Assembly: GCA_902363825.1 (NCBI GenBank) | Contig: CABJBK010000009.1 | Span: forward strand, 1 to 64,000 | Reading direction: 5' to 3' | Source: Lachnospiraceae bacterium | Lineage (GTDB): Bacteria; Bacillota; Clostridia; Lachnospirales; Lachnospiraceae | Length of the DNA: 64,000 bases | Part shown: positions 51,574-60,066 of the stretch, piece after piece | How the letters are laid out: each line of letters opens with the position of its first letter | Numbering within the stretch: position 1 is the first letter of the stretch | Program-made: the position numbers and the translations under genes | The notes under the pieces: model-generated | Database searches by the model: none | The model's input: only the letters and a program-made list of their open reading frames with translations | Told to the model about the DNA's origin: nothing

Positions 51574-53320
51574 AAAAATGGATGACAGCCAGTGGGCAAC
51601 CTTAAAAAAAGTCATGAAGTATCTGAAAAAGTATCGGATCTATCTGATCTGCTCCATCCTTCTCGCAGCAGTGACCGTGATATCCACACTTTATATTCCG
51701 ATCCTGACCGGAGACGCGGTGGATCATATCATCGCGAAAGGCAGGGTAGATTTTGCGGGACTGATGCCGATCTTGGAGCGGATGATTGTAGTGATCGCGG
51801 TTACGGCGGTCGCGCAGTGGGTCATGAATGACCTGAACAATAAGATGACCTACAATATCGTGCGGGATGTGCGGAAGGACGCGTTTGATAAGATCGAGAT
51901 CCTGCCGCTAAAATATATTGATGCTCATTCCTATGGCGAGGTGGTGAGCCGTGTTATCGCTGATGTGGATCAGTTCGCGGACGGACTTCTGATGGGATTT
52001 ACACAGCTTTTTACAGGTGTGATCACGATCCTCGGAACCCTGATCTTCATGTTGAGCGTCAACGTAAAGATCACGCTTGTGGTAGTGCTGATCACACCGG
52101 TGTCCTTCCTTGTGGCGGGATTTATCGCGAAAAGAACCTATTCCATGTTCCAGCTTCAGTCGGTGACCAGAGGGGAACAGACGGCGCTCATTGATGAGAT
52201 GATCGGAAACCAGAAGGTCGTGCAGGCATTCGGGCAGGAGGATGAGACTTTAGAGCAGTTTGATGAGATCAACGGAAGACTGCAGAAGTATTCTCTCCGC
52301 GCGATCTTCTTTTCCTCGATTACGAATCCGTCGACACGTTTTATCAACAGCCTGGTATACACCGGGGTCGGAATCACGGGCGCGATCTCCGCGATCAACG
52401 GAAGACTGAGCGTCGGCCAGCTCTCCTGTTTCTTAAGCTACGCCAATCAGTACACCAAGCCGTTCAATGAAATTTCCGGTGTCGTAACGGAATTGCAGAA
52501 CGCGATCGCCTGCGCCGGACGTATCTTTGAGCTGATCGAGGAGGAGCCGCAGATACCGGAAGCGGAACATGCGGTTTCCTTAAAGGATGTAGACGGAACG
52601 GTGGAGCTGTCCCATGTCTATTTTTCGTATGACCCGGACAAAAAGCTGATCGAGGATTTTAATCTTTCCGTAAAGCCGGGACAGCGTGTCGCGATCGTCG
52701 GACCGACCGGCTGTGGCAAGACGACCATCATCAATCTGCTGATGCGCTTCTATGATGTCAATGACGGCGCGATCCGTGTCATGGGAGAAGATATCCGGGA
52801 TGTGACGAGAGAGAGCCTGCGCGCCGGTTATGGAATGGTGCTGCAGGAGACCTGGTTAAAGACGGGTACGATCCGCGAAAATATCGTGATGGGAAAACCG
52901 GACGCAACGGACGAGGAAGTGATCGCTGCGGCGAAAGCGTCCCATGCGCACAACTTTATCAAGCGTCTGCCGAACGGCTATGACACTTTTATCACCGAGG
53001 ACGGTGGAAATCTTTCCCAGGGGCAGAAGCAGCTTTTGTGTATCACGCGTGTAATGCTCTGCCTGCCGCCGATGCTGATCTTGGACGAGGCGACATCATC
53101 CATCGATACGCGTACGGAGTTAAAGATCCAGAATGCGTTTGCGATGATGATGAAGGGACGCACGAGTTTTATCGTTGCGCACCGGCTTTCCACGATCCGG
53201 GAAGCGGATGTCATTTTGGTCATGCGTGACGGAAATATCATTGAGCAGGGAAATCACAAAGAACTGCTTGAAAAAGGCGGATTTTACGCGAAGCTTTATA
53301 ACAGTCAGTTTGCGGTATAG
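51566..53320 (+). CDS. heterodimeric ABC exporter, catalytic subunit
   Basis: A 584-residue exporter half. Walker A is GPTGCGKTT, Walker B LILDEATSSID with the catalytic glutamate, and the signature is LSQGQ in place of LSGGQ. That altered signature pairs with the degenerate Walker B of the partner, giving one weak and one active ATP site per dimer. ATG 51566 follows AAGGAGGAG. Members of this pair type export drugs and other amphiphiles. Confidence 0.9.
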   Translation: MLRKMDDSQWATLKKVMKYLKKYRIYLICSILLAAVTVISTLYIPILTGDAVDHIIAKGRVDFAGLMPILERMIVVIAVTAVAQWVMNDLNNKMTYNIVRDVRKDAFDKIEILPLKYIDAHSYGEVVSRVIADVDQFADGLLMGFTQLFTGVITILGTLIFMLSVNVKITLVVVLITPVSFLVAGFIAKRTYSMFQLQSVTRGEQTALIDEMIGNQKVVQAFGQEDETLEQFDEINGRLQKYSLRAIFFSSITNPSTRFINSLVYTGVGITGAISAINGRLSVGQLSCFLSYANQYTKPFNEISGVVTELQNAIACAGRIFELIEEEPQIPEAEHAVSLKDVDGTVELSHVYFSYDPDKKLIEDFNLSVKPGQRVAIVGPTGCGKTTIINLLMRFYDVNDGAIRVMGEDIRDVTRESLRAGYGMVLQETWLKTGTIRENIVMGKPDATDEEVIAAAKASHAHNFIKRLPNGYDTFITEDGGNLSQGQKQLLCITRVMLCLPPMLILDEATSSIDTRTELKIQNAFAMMMKGRTSFIVAHRLSTIREADVILVMRDGNIIEQGNHKELLEKGGFYAKLYNSQFAV

Positions 53321-53327
53321 ATAGGAA

Positions 53328-53356
53328 TTGACATTGGAAAAAGTTTTTATTATAAT
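53328..53356 (+). promoter_or_regulatory. near-perfect sigma-A promoter
   Basis: TTGACA (53328-53333), 17 bases, TATAAT (53351-53356). Just after it, GTGCTTT (53357-53363) and AAAGCAC (53377-53383) form an inverted repeat over the expected transcript start, a possible operator or 5' hairpin. Confidence 0.85.
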
Positions 53357-53408
53357 GTGCTTTGTCACTCGAAAATAAAGCACGAAAACCGTCTGGAGCG
53401 CGAAGATA

Positions 53409-53762
53409 ATGAGAGAAGAGCTGCAGGAAAATACAATGACAGGAAGCGAGTCGATCATTGAAAAGCAGAAGGAAAAGATCAGACAGCAGAAAGAACAGTT
53501 AAAACGGCACGAAGAGACATGGAGAATGTATAACAAGATCGTGTTTACGCTGTGTACACTGCTTGGCTCGGTATTTGCAATCTATGTTGGCGGATGGATC
53601 ATGTTCGCAAAGTCGATCTTTGGAACTTACGAAGCCTATCTCGCTGGAACTCTGACTGTTTCATATCTGATAAAGGCAGCGATCAAATGTGTGATGGCGG
53701 CAACCGCGGCGGGAGCGATCTGGTGCGGTGGTTATATCCTTGGCAGAAAACTGGAACGATAA
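53409..53762 (+). CDS. small membrane protein with N-terminal coiled coil
   Basis: A 117-residue protein. Residues 15-40 are charged heptad-like helix (EKQKEKIRQQKEQLKRHEE), followed by two hydrophobic helices (about 45-67 and 80-110). I cannot name a family. It has its own strong promoter and its own terminator, so it is made as a single gene, apparently at a high rate. It precedes the MATE exporter gene. Confidence 0.65.
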   Translation: MREELQENTMTGSESIIEKQKEKIRQQKEQLKRHEETWRMYNKIVFTLCTLLGSVFAIYVGGWIMFAKSIFGTYEAYLAGTLTVSYLIKAAIKCVMAATAAGAIWCGGYILGRKLER

Positions 53763-53794
53763 AGATGATTATATAGATGCAGACATATGCCATG

Positions 53795-53826
53795 CCTTGT
53801 ACGGATGCGTACAGGGCAGATTTTTA
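53795..53826 (+). terminator. intrinsic terminator
   Basis: GCCTTGTACG (53795-53804), loop GATG, CGTACAGGGC (53809-53818), with one T-G pair, then AGATTTTT. It ends the small membrane protein transcript. Confidence 0.8.
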
Positions 53827-53862
53827 TATTATGGTGAGATACAAAAGAAGAAAGGGGTAAAG

Positions 53863-55209
53863 ATGGAAAAGGAAAGAGATAATTTTTACAAAAAAGTGCT
53901 GATCCTGGTTCTACCGATGGCACTTCAGAATCTGATCAATGTCGGGGTGTCCGCAACGGACGTCATGATGCTCGGCGCAGTGGGAGAAAAGGTGCTTTCC
54001 GGCTGTTCGCTGGGCGGTCAGGTATTCTGGATCCTAAGCCTGTTTTTATTTGGCGCGGCATCCGGAGGCTCCGTGCTCGTGGCGCAGTACTGGGGCAAAC
54101 GTGACACAAAGGCGATCGAAAAGATCATGGGGATCGCGATCCTTTTTACCGAGATCGTTGCCGTGCTCTTTATGGTTCTGTCGCTGTTTTTCCCGGAGCA
54201 GATCATGGCGGTGTATACCAATGATCCCGAAGTGGCGGCGGAAGGCGTGAAATATATGCAGATCCTCGCGTTTACCTATCCGATCGCGGCATACACGATG
54301 ACCTACTTAAACCTCTTAAAGAGTGTGGAAAAAGTCGTGATCTCCACCGTGGTCTATGCAAGTTCGCTGGGACTGAATGTGATCGTAAACGCCATTTTTA
54401 TCTACGGACTGTTTGGCGCGCCGGCACTCGGCGTGCGGGGAGCCGCGATCGGCACTTTGAGCGCGAGATGCCTGGAGCTTGTGATCGTGATCTTTTACAG
54501 CCGATACCGTTGTAAGGAAGTGCGGGTACATCCGGGCATGATCTTCCATCCGGATAAGATCCTTACAAAGGATTTCTTTTATTACGCGTATCCGGTCATC
54601 ATCAACGAGGTGCTCTGGGGCGTCGGTTACTCCGCAAATACTGCGATCATGGGACGGCTCGGCAGCAGTGCGGTCGCTGCAAATTCCGTGGCGCAGGTCA
54701 TAAGACAGCTCTCCATGGTCGTCGGTTTTGGCGTTTCAAACGCGGCGGCGATCCTGATCGGAAAAGCGATCGGGGAAAAGCGGGAGGAACTGGCGGAAGA
54801 TTACGCGAAAAAATTTATCTGGCTGTCGGTGGTCTGCGGCGTTGCGGGCTCACTGGTGGTACTGCTCATCCGGCCGTTTATTGTGGGAATCCTTGGATTT
54901 GAGGGGATGAGCGCGGTGTATCTGAGCAATTTTTTAATCATCATGTCCTATTATGTGATCGGTCAGGCATTAAATTCTACGATGGTGGTCGGGATCTTCC
55001 GGTCGGGCGGCGATACAAAATTCGGAATGATCCTCGATATGACCAGTATGTGGTGCTGTTCCATCCTTTTGGGCGCGGTCGCGGCATTTGTGTTAAAGCT
55101 GCCGGTCACGGCGGTCTATGTGATCCTGCTCAGTGACGAGATCATCAAACTGCCGTTCTGTTTCTTCCGGTACCGCCAGAAAAAATGGCTCAATGACGTC
55201 ACGCGGTAA
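53863..55209 (+). CDS. MATE family efflux transporter
   Basis: A 448-residue protein with twelve helices of the MATE fold. N- and C-terminal halves repeat the pattern, for example LPMALQNLINVGVSATDVMM and the later YPVIINEVLWGVGYSANTAI. It exports cationic drugs or metabolites against sodium or protons. ATG 53863 follows AAAGGGGT; the open frame back to 53728 crosses the terminator and is not used. Confidence 0.88.
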   Translation: MEKERDNFYKKVLILVLPMALQNLINVGVSATDVMMLGAVGEKVLSGCSLGGQVFWILSLFLFGAASGGSVLVAQYWGKRDTKAIEKIMGIAILFTEIVAVLFMVLSLFFPEQIMAVYTNDPEVAAEGVKYMQILAFTYPIAAYTMTYLNLLKSVEKVVISTVVYASSLGLNVIVNAIFIYGLFGAPALGVRGAAIGTLSARCLELVIVIFYSRYRCKEVRVHPGMIFHPDKILTKDFFYYAYPVIINEVLWGVGYSANTAIMGRLGSSAVAANSVAQVIRQLSMVVGFGVSNAAAILIGKAIGEKREELAEDYAKKFIWLSVVCGVAGSLVVLLIRPFIVGILGFEGMSAVYLSNFLIIMSYYVIGQALNSTMVVGIFRSGGDTKFGMILDMTSMWCCSILLGAVAAFVLKLPVTAVYVILLSDEIIKLPFCFFRYRQKKWLNDVTR

Positions 55210-55235
55210 CACTCCGCAAAAAATAGGGAGCACAA

Positions 55236-55278
55236 AAGCAAAAACTAAGTATACGAACGGAAAACACCTGTGTTATTT
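55236..55278 (+). promoter_or_regulatory. promoter block with TATACG hexamer before GH113
   Basis: AAAAACTAAGTATACGAA, then TATACG (55250-55255) 17 bases before TTATTT (55273-55278). The block matches 59986 onward, before the GH36 gene, at 21 of its first 22 positions. Whether TATACG is a -35 or part of an operator is not settled. Confidence 0.5.
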
Positions 55279-55304
55279 ATATGTAAGAAAACACAGGTGT
55301 TTTT
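55261..55304 (+). terminator. terminator of MATE gene
   Basis: AAAACACCTGTG (55261-55272) and CACAGGTGTTTT (55292-55303) form a 12-pair stem around a 19-base loop, followed by T. The proposed -10 of the GH113 gene lies in its loop, so termination and initiation overlap. Confidence 0.75.
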
Positions 55305-55329
55305 CTGTTGGAAACAGAAGGAGAATATG

Positions 55330-56265
55330 ATGATGAAGTTTATAAAGGGAGTTACCTTCGCACCGTTCGTACCGAGCGGATGCCTTGGAACAGAAGAAGC
55401 AAAAGAGAGTCTTGTAAAGATGAAGGAGCGCACGGGCGCGGATTTCGTGATCCTCGCGCCGGGAGCAGTGCAGGCGACGCCGATCTCGGAGGAGATCGAT
55501 TTCCGGTCAGAGAGAACGATGACAGACGCAGAGCTCATCGATACGATTCGTCAGGCAAAAAGCCTCGGGCTTCGCGTGGCGTTAAAGCCGACCGTGAACT
55601 GTGCGGACGGAACCTGGCGCGGACATATCCACTTTTTTGATGTGGATGTGCCGTGTGAACCGAAGTGGGGCAACTGGTTTGCGTCCTACACCGCATTTCA
55701 GTTGCATTACGCAAAGATCGCAGAGGAAGAAGGCTGCGAGCTTTTTATTGCGGGCTGTGAGATGGTCATGACAGAGATCCGTGAAAAAGAGTGGAGAAAA
55801 CTGATCGCGGACATCAGAGAAGTATTTCACGGACCGGTGTCCTATAATACCGACAAGTATCAGGAAGGACATGTGAACTGGTGGGATGCGGTGGATGTGA
55901 TCTCCTCAAGCGGCTATTATCCGGCGGATAACTGGGAAAACCAGCTTGACCGGATCGAGGCAGTCGTAAAGAAATTTGACCGGCCGTTCTTCTTCGCGGA
56001 GGCTGGCTGCATGTCAACGGAGGGTTCCGCTGCGGTTCCGAACGACTGGACGGTGCGTGGCGGCCTGGCACTCGAGGAGCAGGCGGACTTTTACCGCGCC
56101 ATGTTCGCGGCATGCGAAAAGAGAGACTGGGTGTCCGGGTTCGGGCTCTGGTCGTGGAACTGGTGCCTGCCGGAGTGCGCCCGGGCACAGCAGGAAAAAG
56201 GATATGAACTCTATGAAAAACCGGCAGAAAAAGTGGTACGGAATTTTTATGAGACGAGAAAATAA
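55330..56265 (+). CDS. GH113 beta-mannanase / exo-oligomannosidase-like glycoside hydrolase, second copy
   Basis: A 311-residue paralogue of the GH113 protein at 222, alike along its whole length (shared ITFAPF/VTFAPF start, CEPKW, SYNTDKYQE, ISSSGYYP). Catalytic residues are E144 in GCEMV and E224 in FAEAG. No signal peptide. Three ATGs follow each other at 55327, 55330 and 55333; 55330 is best placed, six bases after AAGGAG. Codon use is richer in G and C than in the first copy. It is next to phosphoglucomutase and near alpha-galactosidase, fitting galactomannan breakdown. Confidence 0.82.
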   Translation: MMKFIKGVTFAPFVPSGCLGTEEAKESLVKMKERTGADFVILAPGAVQATPISEEIDFRSERTMTDAELIDTIRQAKSLGLRVALKPTVNCADGTWRGHIHFFDVDVPCEPKWGNWFASYTAFQLHYAKIAEEEGCELFIAGCEMVMTEIREKEWRKLIADIREVFHGPVSYNTDKYQEGHVNWWDAVDVISSSGYYPADNWENQLDRIEAVVKKFDRPFFFAEAGCMSTEGSAAVPNDWTVRGGLALEEQADFYRAMFAACEKRDWVSGFGLWSWNWCLPECARAQQEKGYELYEKPAEKVVRNFYETRK

Positions 56266-56307
56266 TATCGATAGTTCATTTTGTGGTAGAAATGAAAACA
56301 GGCAAGT

Positions 56308-56315
56308 GCTATAAT
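56308..56315 (+). promoter_or_regulatory. extended -10 promoter of phosphoglucomutase
   Basis: TGCTATAAT ends at 56315, a perfect TATAAT with the TG extension. No clear -35 is seen. Confidence 0.55.
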
Positions 56316-56355
56316 AAGCTATATATGTGGATGAGAAAGAGAGGAAAAATTGATT

Positions 56356-58086
56356 ATGGATTACATGAAAGTGTATGAACAGTGGTGTACAGATCCTTAT
56401 TTTGATGATGAGACCAAAAAGGAACTTCTTGCCATTAAAGATGATAAAGCAGAGATTGAGGATCGCTTTTACCGTCAGTTAGAGTTCGGTACCGGTGGTT
56501 TGCGTGGTGTCATTGGCGCAGGTACAAACCGTATGAATATTTATACGGTACGTCAGGCAACACAGGGACTCGCAAATTACATTATTTCCCAGAACGGACA
56601 GAGCAAGGGCGTTGCGATCGCATACGATTCCCGTATCATGTCCAAAGAATTCGCAGATGAGGCAGCACTTTGCCTGAACGCAAACGGAATCAAGGCATAC
56701 GTTTTCCCGAGCCTTCGTCCGACACCGGAATTATCCTTCTCCGTGCGTGAACTTCACTGCATTTCCGGTATTGTAATCACAGCGAGCCACAACCCAAGAG
56801 AATACAACGGATATAAAGTATACTGGGAGGACGGCGCACAGATCACACCGCCTCACGACAAGAACATCCTTGCGGAAGTTGCGAAAGTAACCGAGTTTTC
56901 CGCAGTTAAGACCATGGACAAAGACGAAGCTGTAAAAGCAGGTCTTTACAATGTGATCGGCGAAGACATCGATGACAAGTACATGGAACAGTTAAAGAAA
57001 CAGAGTATCCATCCGGACATCATCAAAAAGATGGCAAAAGACATCAAGATCGTTTACACACCGCTTCATGGAACCGGAAATCTGCCGGTACGCCGCGTGT
57101 TAAAAGAGCTTGGCTTTGAGAAAGTCATCGTAGTACCGGAACAGGAAAAACCGGACGGCAATTTCCCGACCGTTTCTTATCCGAACCCGGAAAGCCCGGC
57201 TGCATGGGAACTCGCACTTGCACTTGCAAAGAAGGAAGACGCGGATATCGTGCTTGCAACTGACCCGGATGCTGACCGTCTTGGTGTATACTGCAAGGAT
57301 ACAAAGACCGGAGAATATGTAAGCTTTACCGGAAATATGTCCGGAATGCTGATCGCGGAGTACATTCTTCGTGAGCGCAAAGCAACCGGAACCATGCCGG
57401 AGAATCCTGCACTGGTAGAGACCATCGTTACCACAGATATGGCAAAGGTGATCGCTGCGGATTACGGCGTAAAACTGATCGAGGTACTGACCGGATTTAA
57501 ATATATCGGAGAGCAGATCCGCCTTTTCGAGAAAAATCATACATACAACTATGTATTTGGTCTGGAAGAAAGCTATGGCTGCCTTGCCGGAACATACGCA
57601 AGAGACAAAGATGCCTGCGTTGCAGTTATGATGCTCTGCGAAGTTGCTTCTTACTACAAATCACAGGGTAAGACACTCTGGGATGCAATGGTAGATATGT
57701 ACGAGAAATACGGTTACTTCAAGGAAGGTCTTGAGACACTTACCTTAAAGGGTATCGATGGAGCAGAACAGATCCAGAATATCATGACCGATATGAGAAA
57801 CAATCCTCCGAAAGAACTTGGCGGATACAAGGTTGTTGCCGTACGCGACTACAAGGAAGACACCAGAAAAGATCTTGCGACCGGAGAGGTTACAAAGACC
57901 GGACTTCCGACTTCCAACGTACTGTACTATGAACTGACCGACAACGCATGGTGCTGCGTAAGACCGTCCGGTACAGAACCGAAGATCAAATTCTATTTTG
58001 GTGTTAAGGGAACATCTCTTGCAGACGCAGAAAAGAAATTAGAAGCGGTAAGAGAAGATATGTTAAAAGCTGCAAAAGCAGAATAA
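56356..58086 (+). CDS. pgcA: phosphoglucomutase / phosphomannomutase
   Basis: A 576-residue alpha-phosphohexomutase. The phosphoserine loop is TASHNP with S144, the metal loop is DPDADR from D303, GLEESYG selects the sugar and RPSGTEPKIK binds phosphate at the end. It interconverts glucose 1- and 6-phosphate, and in this size class possibly mannose phosphates. It would take glucose 1-phosphate from the GH94 enzymes into glycolysis. Codon choice suggests high expression. ATG 56356 is the usual start; TTG 56350 lies closer to AGAGGA. Confidence 0.92.
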   Translation: MDYMKVYEQWCTDPYFDDETKKELLAIKDDKAEIEDRFYRQLEFGTGGLRGVIGAGTNRMNIYTVRQATQGLANYIISQNGQSKGVAIAYDSRIMSKEFADEAALCLNANGIKAYVFPSLRPTPELSFSVRELHCISGIVITASHNPREYNGYKVYWEDGAQITPPHDKNILAEVAKVTEFSAVKTMDKDEAVKAGLYNVIGEDIDDKYMEQLKKQSIHPDIIKKMAKDIKIVYTPLHGTGNLPVRRVLKELGFEKVIVVPEQEKPDGNFPTVSYPNPESPAAWELALALAKKEDADIVLATDPDADRLGVYCKDTKTGEYVSFTGNMSGMLIAEYILRERKATGTMPENPALVETIVTTDMAKVIAADYGVKLIEVLTGFKYIGEQIRLFEKNHTYNYVFGLEESYGCLAGTYARDKDACVAVMMLCEVASYYKSQGKTLWDAMVDMYEKYGYFKEGLETLTLKGIDGAEQIQNIMTDMRNNPPKELGGYKVVAVRDYKEDTRKDLATGEVTKTGLPTSNVLYYELTDNAWCCVRPSGTEPKIKFYFGVKGTSLADAEKKLEAVREDMLKAAKAE

Positions 58087-58118
58087 AGACAGAGAACAGA
58101 ACGAAATAACAGGGAGAG

Positions 58119-58162
58119 GGCTGCTGCGTAAGTAGAAATACTTGGCGGCAGCCTCTGTTTTT
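58119..58162 (+). terminator. intrinsic terminator of phosphoglucomutase
   Basis: GGCTGCTGC pairs with GCGGCAGCC and continues through TAAGTA against TACTTG around a GAAA tetraloop, with one mismatch. A T-run follows at 58157-58162. Confidence 0.88.
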
Positions 58163-58183
58163 CAGAAGAGAAAAGGAGAAACT

Positions 58184-59293
58184 ATGCGGGAGAAAAGAAA
58201 GAACTGGAATCCGGTGCTTGTGTTCATTCTGGGAGTGGCGATCGCAGCTGGATTTCTGCTTGTTATGGATGGGGCGACCTTCCTCGCAAGCTGTTTTATG
58301 ATACTGCCGGGCTACGGAATGACAGTGGTCTCAGAGCTTACAGCGAGCGTTTATATTCTAATCGTGCTGCTCGCGCTTGGCTATATCGGAGTATTTGCCA
58401 AAATGGGTGAAGGCCTTCTGACCGGATTTTATATTGGCGGCTTTATGACTGCGTACTGCATTTATGAGATCATCGGACAGTTTTATATCCAGAGTATGTC
58501 AGGAGACGGACAGGTACAGCCGGCGGTACAGATCTTTTTATTTGCGGTTGCGATGTTTTTGATCGGATTTAATGAGGAGCTGGTATTCCGTGGGATCATC
58601 TTAAACCTGTTTTTGGATAAATTCGGAAACAGCAAAAAAGGAATCGTCACGGCGACAGTGCTTAGCAGTGTGATCTTCGGCGCGGTGCATCTGACAAATA
58701 TCTTTTCCGGTGTTTCGGTGGCAAGTGCTCTGGTGCAGGCGATCCAGGCGGCAGTTTTAGGCGGACTGCTCGCAGCGATCTATCTGCGGAGCGGAAATAT
58801 CTGGATCGTGATCGTGGCACATGCGCTTACGGATTTCGCGTCAATGCTTTCGAGCGGCATTTATGGAATGGGCGATGCGATCGACAGTATCAACCAGCTG
58901 TCGTGGCTCAATTTTATCACGGTTCCGATCTTTTTGATCCCGACACTTGTCCTTTTCCGGAAAAGCAAGCTTCAGGAGCTGGAGGATAAGAGAAACGGGA
59001 TTGTTGTGATCCCGTCGCAGAAATCATGTGAGCATACAGCGATCGTGTCACTGATCCTCGGAATGATCGGGATCATGATGGGATGCGCCGGATATGGTCT
59101 TGCGTTTGGTGTCGTTGGATTGCTCGGATCCTATACCGCATGGAAAGAGAGCCGCAAGAAAAACGGAATCCTGATCGCGGCATTTATAACCTCGGGCGCG
59201 GCGATCGTGATCTCGTTTATCGCGTGTATCTTTATGCTGGGCATTATGCCGCAAATGTCAGACATGAGTGATCTGATGCGCGGTTTTCAATAA
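58184..59293 (+). CDS. CPBP intramembrane protease with C-terminal DUF4190-like helices
   Basis: A 369-residue membrane protein. The CPBP (Rce1-like) site is seen: EE in NEELVFRG near 131, H in FGAVHLTN near 168, and H in VAHALTDF near 210. After about residue 280 it adds two further helices with glycine-rich ISLILGMIGIMMG-type sequence, resembling DUF4190, a fusion not in the minimal protease. Family members cut within membranes or act in bacteriocin self-immunity. ATG 58184 follows AAAAGGAG. Confidence 0.78.
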   Translation: MREKRKNWNPVLVFILGVAIAAGFLLVMDGATFLASCFMILPGYGMTVVSELTASVYILIVLLALGYIGVFAKMGEGLLTGFYIGGFMTAYCIYEIIGQFYIQSMSGDGQVQPAVQIFLFAVAMFLIGFNEELVFRGIILNLFLDKFGNSKKGIVTATVLSSVIFGAVHLTNIFSGVSVASALVQAIQAAVLGGLLAAIYLRSGNIWIVIVAHALTDFASMLSSGIYGMGDAIDSINQLSWLNFITVPIFLIPTLVLFRKSKLQELEDKRNGIVVIPSQKSCEHTAIVSLILGMIGIMMGCAGYGLAFGVVGLLGSYTAWKESRKKNGILIAAFITSGAAIVISFIACIFMLGIMPQMSDMSDLMRGFQ

Positions 59294-59317
59294 GAAATAC
59301 CGGGAAAGGAGAGGCAT

Positions 59318-59944
59318 ATGGGAAATGAAGTAAACAAATGTATGGGAGTAGAAAAACTGACGGATAACCGTTTCCTCAATCTTTATCACATTGACGCGCG
59401 TTCCGCGAGCGGACAGCCGTTTGACTACTATTTCGCGTCACGCAACGACGCGGATAACATCAAGATAAAGACAAAGGAAGTAAGACCTGAAGGGATCGTG
59501 ATCTACCCGGTCTTAAAAGATGAGCCGGACAAGGTCGTGATGATACGGCAGTACCGTTATCCGCTCGATGCGTATATCTATGAATTTCCTGCCGGATGTA
59601 TCGATCCGGGCGAGACAAAGGAAATGACGGCGGTGCGCGAGATGAAAGAGGAGACCGGGCTCGACTTTACGGTCTATGAGGGTGGAAATGACAGCCTGCG
59701 CAACCCGTTTTTTATCGGACCCGGCTTTACCGATGAGACGGATGCGTCGGTATTTGGCTATGCTTCCGGAACCGTGGCTGACACGCAGAGAGAAGATACG
59801 GAGACGCTTGAGGTGATATTTGTAGACAAAAAAGAGGCGAGACGGATCCTCAAGGAAGAGCGGGTCTGCCTGCGTGCCGCGTACCTTTTAATGCAGTTTT
59901 TACAGATGGATGCGTCCGCACCGTTTGCGTTTCTGGATGTTTAA
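59318..59944 (+). CDS. Nudix hydrolase, ADP-ribose pyrophosphatase-like
   Basis: A 208-residue Nudix protein. The Nudix box runs from G93 to G114: GCIDPGE (E99), REMKEETGL with R107, E108, E111 and E112. The flanks (MIRQYRYPLDAYIYEFPAGC) resemble ADP-ribose and nucleotide-sugar pyrophosphatases. It would split ADP-ribose to AMP and ribose 5-phosphate. It follows the CPBP gene by 24 bases and probably shares its transcript. Other Nudix substrates are possible. Confidence 0.85.
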   Translation: MGNEVNKCMGVEKLTDNRFLNLYHIDARSASGQPFDYYFASRNDADNIKIKTKEVRPEGIVIYPVLKDEPDKVVMIRQYRYPLDAYIYEFPAGCIDPGETKEMTAVREMKEETGLDFTVYEGGNDSLRNPFFIGPGFTDETDASVFGYASGTVADTQREDTETLEVIFVDKKEARRILKEERVCLRAAYLLMQFLQMDASAPFAFLDV

Positions 59945-59985
59945 GTTAATTTAAGCAGTTTTATCGCAAAAAGTGAGAAAATTAT

Positions 59986-60028
59986 AAGCAAAAATTAAGT
60001 ATACGAAAGCAAGAACCTGTGCTATGTT
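59986..60028 (+). promoter_or_regulatory. promoter block with TATACG hexamer before GH36
   Basis: AAAAATTAAGTATACGAA, with TATACG (60000-60005) 17 bases before TATGTT (60023-60028). It is the second copy of the block found before the GH113 gene at 55236, and TATACG is also 17 bases before the rsmH TATAAT. Confidence 0.55.
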
Positions 60029-60066
60029 AGTAACACTGAAAAAGCGGAAATAAGGAGGAGAAGGAA

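Noticed and set aside
53728..53862. 45-residue extension of the MATE protein
   Set aside because: It overlaps the previous gene and a terminator hairpin; AAAGGGGT and the family start are at 53863.
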